From an uncultured Lachnospiraceae bacterium (GTDB lineage Bacteria; Bacillota; Clostridia; Lachnospirales; Lachnospiraceae): a DNA stretch of 36,062 bases. The notes under the pieces were generated by a model. It did not search any database. It was not told the origin of the DNA and saw nothing but the letters and a program-made list of their open reading frames with translations. Of the stretch, positions 35,260-36,062 are shown in pieces. The position numbers were made by a program, and so were the translations under genes. Positions within the stretch are counted from its first letter, which is position 1. Each line of letters opens with the position of its first letter. The DNA lies in contig CAMOIJ010000028.1 in the NCBI GenBank assembly GCA_946615865.1, positions 1 to 36,062 of the forward strand. Direction: 5' to 3'.

Positions 35260-35808
35260 TCAGATATCCAGATATAATCTGAGTACAGCGATATCTTTTC
35301 TCGGGATCACAACGGAGCGGGAACTGTTCTCCGGTCCGTTTTGTCCCTCTTTGCTTTTTTTCTTTCTCCCTGCGGAGTTTGGCACAGTTTCGATCGAGAC
35401 AGTGATCGTTCCGGCGTCCCATGCGGTGAGCACGCCTTCAAATTCCTTTCCGCCGATATCCGGATCAGCTTTGAAAAGTTTTCCTTCCACTTTCTCTCCC
35501 AGACTGTTCTGAAGATGTCTGTCCTTCGTGAGAGTTCTCCCCAGCCCCGGGCTTGAAACAACAAGCGTATAGGCATCGCTGATCAGGTCAGCTTCATCCA
35601 GTTTGTCGGATAGTTCTCTGCTCACAGCTTCACAATCCAGTATGGAGACTCCCCCGTCCTTATCGATATAAATATTGAGATAATACTCGGGGCCTTCCTT
35701 AACATACTCCACATCATAGATACGAACGCCGTGCTTCAGAGCGATCGGCTCAGTCAACTTCTCGGCTTCGTTTTCAATCCTGGCTCTGCCAGATATCCTG
35801 TTGGCCAT
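35260..35808 (-). CDS. rimP: Ribosome maturation factor RimP
   Basis: This 182-residue protein aids 30S assembly. The N-terminal domain includes GVRIYDVEYVKEGPEYYLNI and YIDKDGGVSILDCEAVSREL, then VSSPGLGRTLTKDRHL, the family core. The C-terminal Sm-like domain follows, with an Asn/Ser/Lys-rich insert (AGRKKKSKEGQNGPE). The start at 35806-35808 has AAGGAGG 4 nt upstream; longer in-frame starts lack such a site. It is the first gene of the nusA-infB operon and lies about 45 nt after a leader terminator. Confidence 0.94.
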   Translation of the reverse strand: MANRISGRARIENEAEKLTEPIALKHGVRIYDVEYVKEGPEYYLNIYIDKDGGVSILDCEAVSRELSDKLDEADLISDAYTLVVSSPGLGRTLTKDRHLQNSLGEKVEGKLFKADPDIGGKEFEGVLTAWDAGTITVSIETVPNSAGRKKKSKEGQNGPENSSRSVVIPRKDIAVLRLYLDI

Positions 35809-35854
35809 AATCCTCCTTGACCGTGCTCCGGTCACCATAATTCTTCAGGGCATC

Positions 35855-35880
35855 AAAAAAGTGGACTTGCAAGCCCACTT
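35855..35880 (-). terminator. Leader terminator (attenuator) upstream of rimP
   Basis: AAGTGG/CCACTT (35859-35864 with 35875-35880) plus an inner CTT/AAG after one mismatch forms a stem. On the minus strand six T follow (35855-35860). It lies about 25 nt after the predicted start of transcription and about 45 nt before rimP, so it would limit operon expression unless bypassed. Confidence 0.72.
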
Positions 35881-35909
35881 TCAAACCGTACCATATTCAA
35901 CATATGAAA

Positions 35910-35918
35910 ATTATCACA
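35910..35918 (-). promoter_or_regulatory. Predicted extended -10 promoter of the rimP-nusA-infB operon
   Basis: GATAAT (35910-35915, 5/6) on the minus strand is preceded by TGT, giving an extended -10 element in an AT-rich stretch. No good -35 hexamer is seen at 17 bp, as is common with extended -10 promoters. Predicted start is near 35903. Confidence 0.55.
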
Positions 35919-35975
35919 CTTTTCACAAAAATGCAAGTAATTTCTAAAAAAACGTATATCTACGGGATTTTCCAC

Positions 35976-36007
35976 AAAAAAAGCTGTCAGACCACTACTC
36001 TGACAGC
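35976..36007 (-). terminator. Intrinsic terminator after tRNA-Glu
   Basis: GCTGTCAG/CTGACAGC (35983-35990 with 36000-36007) is an 8-bp perfect stem with a 9-nt loop, followed on the minus strand by seven T (35976-35982). It begins 3 nt after the tRNA 3' end. Confidence 0.93.
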
Positions 36008-36010
36008 CAG

Positions 36011-36062
36011 TAGCTCGTACGGGAATCGAACCCATGATTCCGCCGTGAGAGGGCGGCGTCTT
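36011..36062 (-). tRNA. tRNA-Glu (anticodon CTC), 3' part; 5' end outside the window
   Basis: Reading the minus strand from 36062, the anticodon arm CCGCC-CTCTCAC-GGCGG gives anticodon CTC, read by GAG (Glu). The T arm ATGGG-TTCGATT-CCCGT and acceptor strand ACGAGCT with discriminator A follow. CCA is not encoded. The D arm and 5' acceptor lie beyond the window. Confidence 0.93.

Overview
This window is a compact, gene-dense stretch of housekeeping chromosome from a low-to-mid GC Firmicute, most likely a member of the Clostridia (Lachnospiraceae-like). The evidence is the classical F1Fo operon order with an AtpZ/subunit I pair, the run xseA-xseB-ispA-tlyA-nadK-argR-recN, the run rimP-nusA-ylxR-ylxQ-infB-rbfA-nrnA-truB-ribF-rpsO-pnp, a DUF1836 regulator, an Asp23 protein and AGGAGG-type ribosome binding sites throughout. 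Apart from carB at the left edge, everything is on the minus strand. I see no insertion sequence, prophage, CRISPR array or foreign-looking island.

Layout, left to right. Bases 1-1541 hold the 3' part of carB (+), separated by a bidirectional terminator from the convergent ATP synthase operon (1604-8923, minus: atpZ-like, atpI-like, atpB, E, F, H, A, G, D, C). That operon has a near-consensus promoter at about 8950-8978 with a perfect 7-7-7 inverted repeat over its -35 box. Next comes a two-gene membrane operon (9089-9986): a NusG-domain-II protein and a Gx-family transporter. It is preceded by its own promoter, about 180 nt of structured RNA and a strong terminator placed just before the first gene, which is the layout of a riboswitch or attenuator whose class I do not recognise. 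Then come rlmD, a small acidic-tailed membrane protein, and a long co-directional run: pcrA, DUF1836, recN, argR, nadK, tlyA, ispA, xseB, xseA, nusB, asp23. prfC, pnp and rpsO follow. The translation/transcription operon ribF, truB, nrnA, rbfA, infB, ylxQ, ylxR, nusA, rimP ends the protein-coding part. It has a promoter and a leader terminator at about 35855-35918. The right edge cuts a tRNA-Glu(CTC).

How the genes work together. The ATP synthase operon encodes a complete F1Fo complex. Its c subunit carries two carboxylates (E33 and E66) plus T67/Y71, a pattern known from a Na+-driven rotor, so sodium coupling is a reasonable prediction. The nusA-infB-rpsO-pnp block encodes transcription elongation/termination, translation initiation, ribosome maturation, rRNA/tRNA modification and RNA decay, and its junctions carry RNA hairpins that look like attenuation or processing sites. 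The recN-pcrA-xseAB group serves DNA repair, and ispA supplies isoprenoid precursors.

Most of the window is ordinary, well-known biology. The parts that merit a second look are non-coding: the leader RNA before the NusG_II/Gx operon, the rimP leader terminator, the structures flanking atpE, and the large hairpin between pnp and prfC. Low-complexity repeats in InfB and PcrA and the acidic NusA tail are also notable. No gap between genes exceeds 300 bases.
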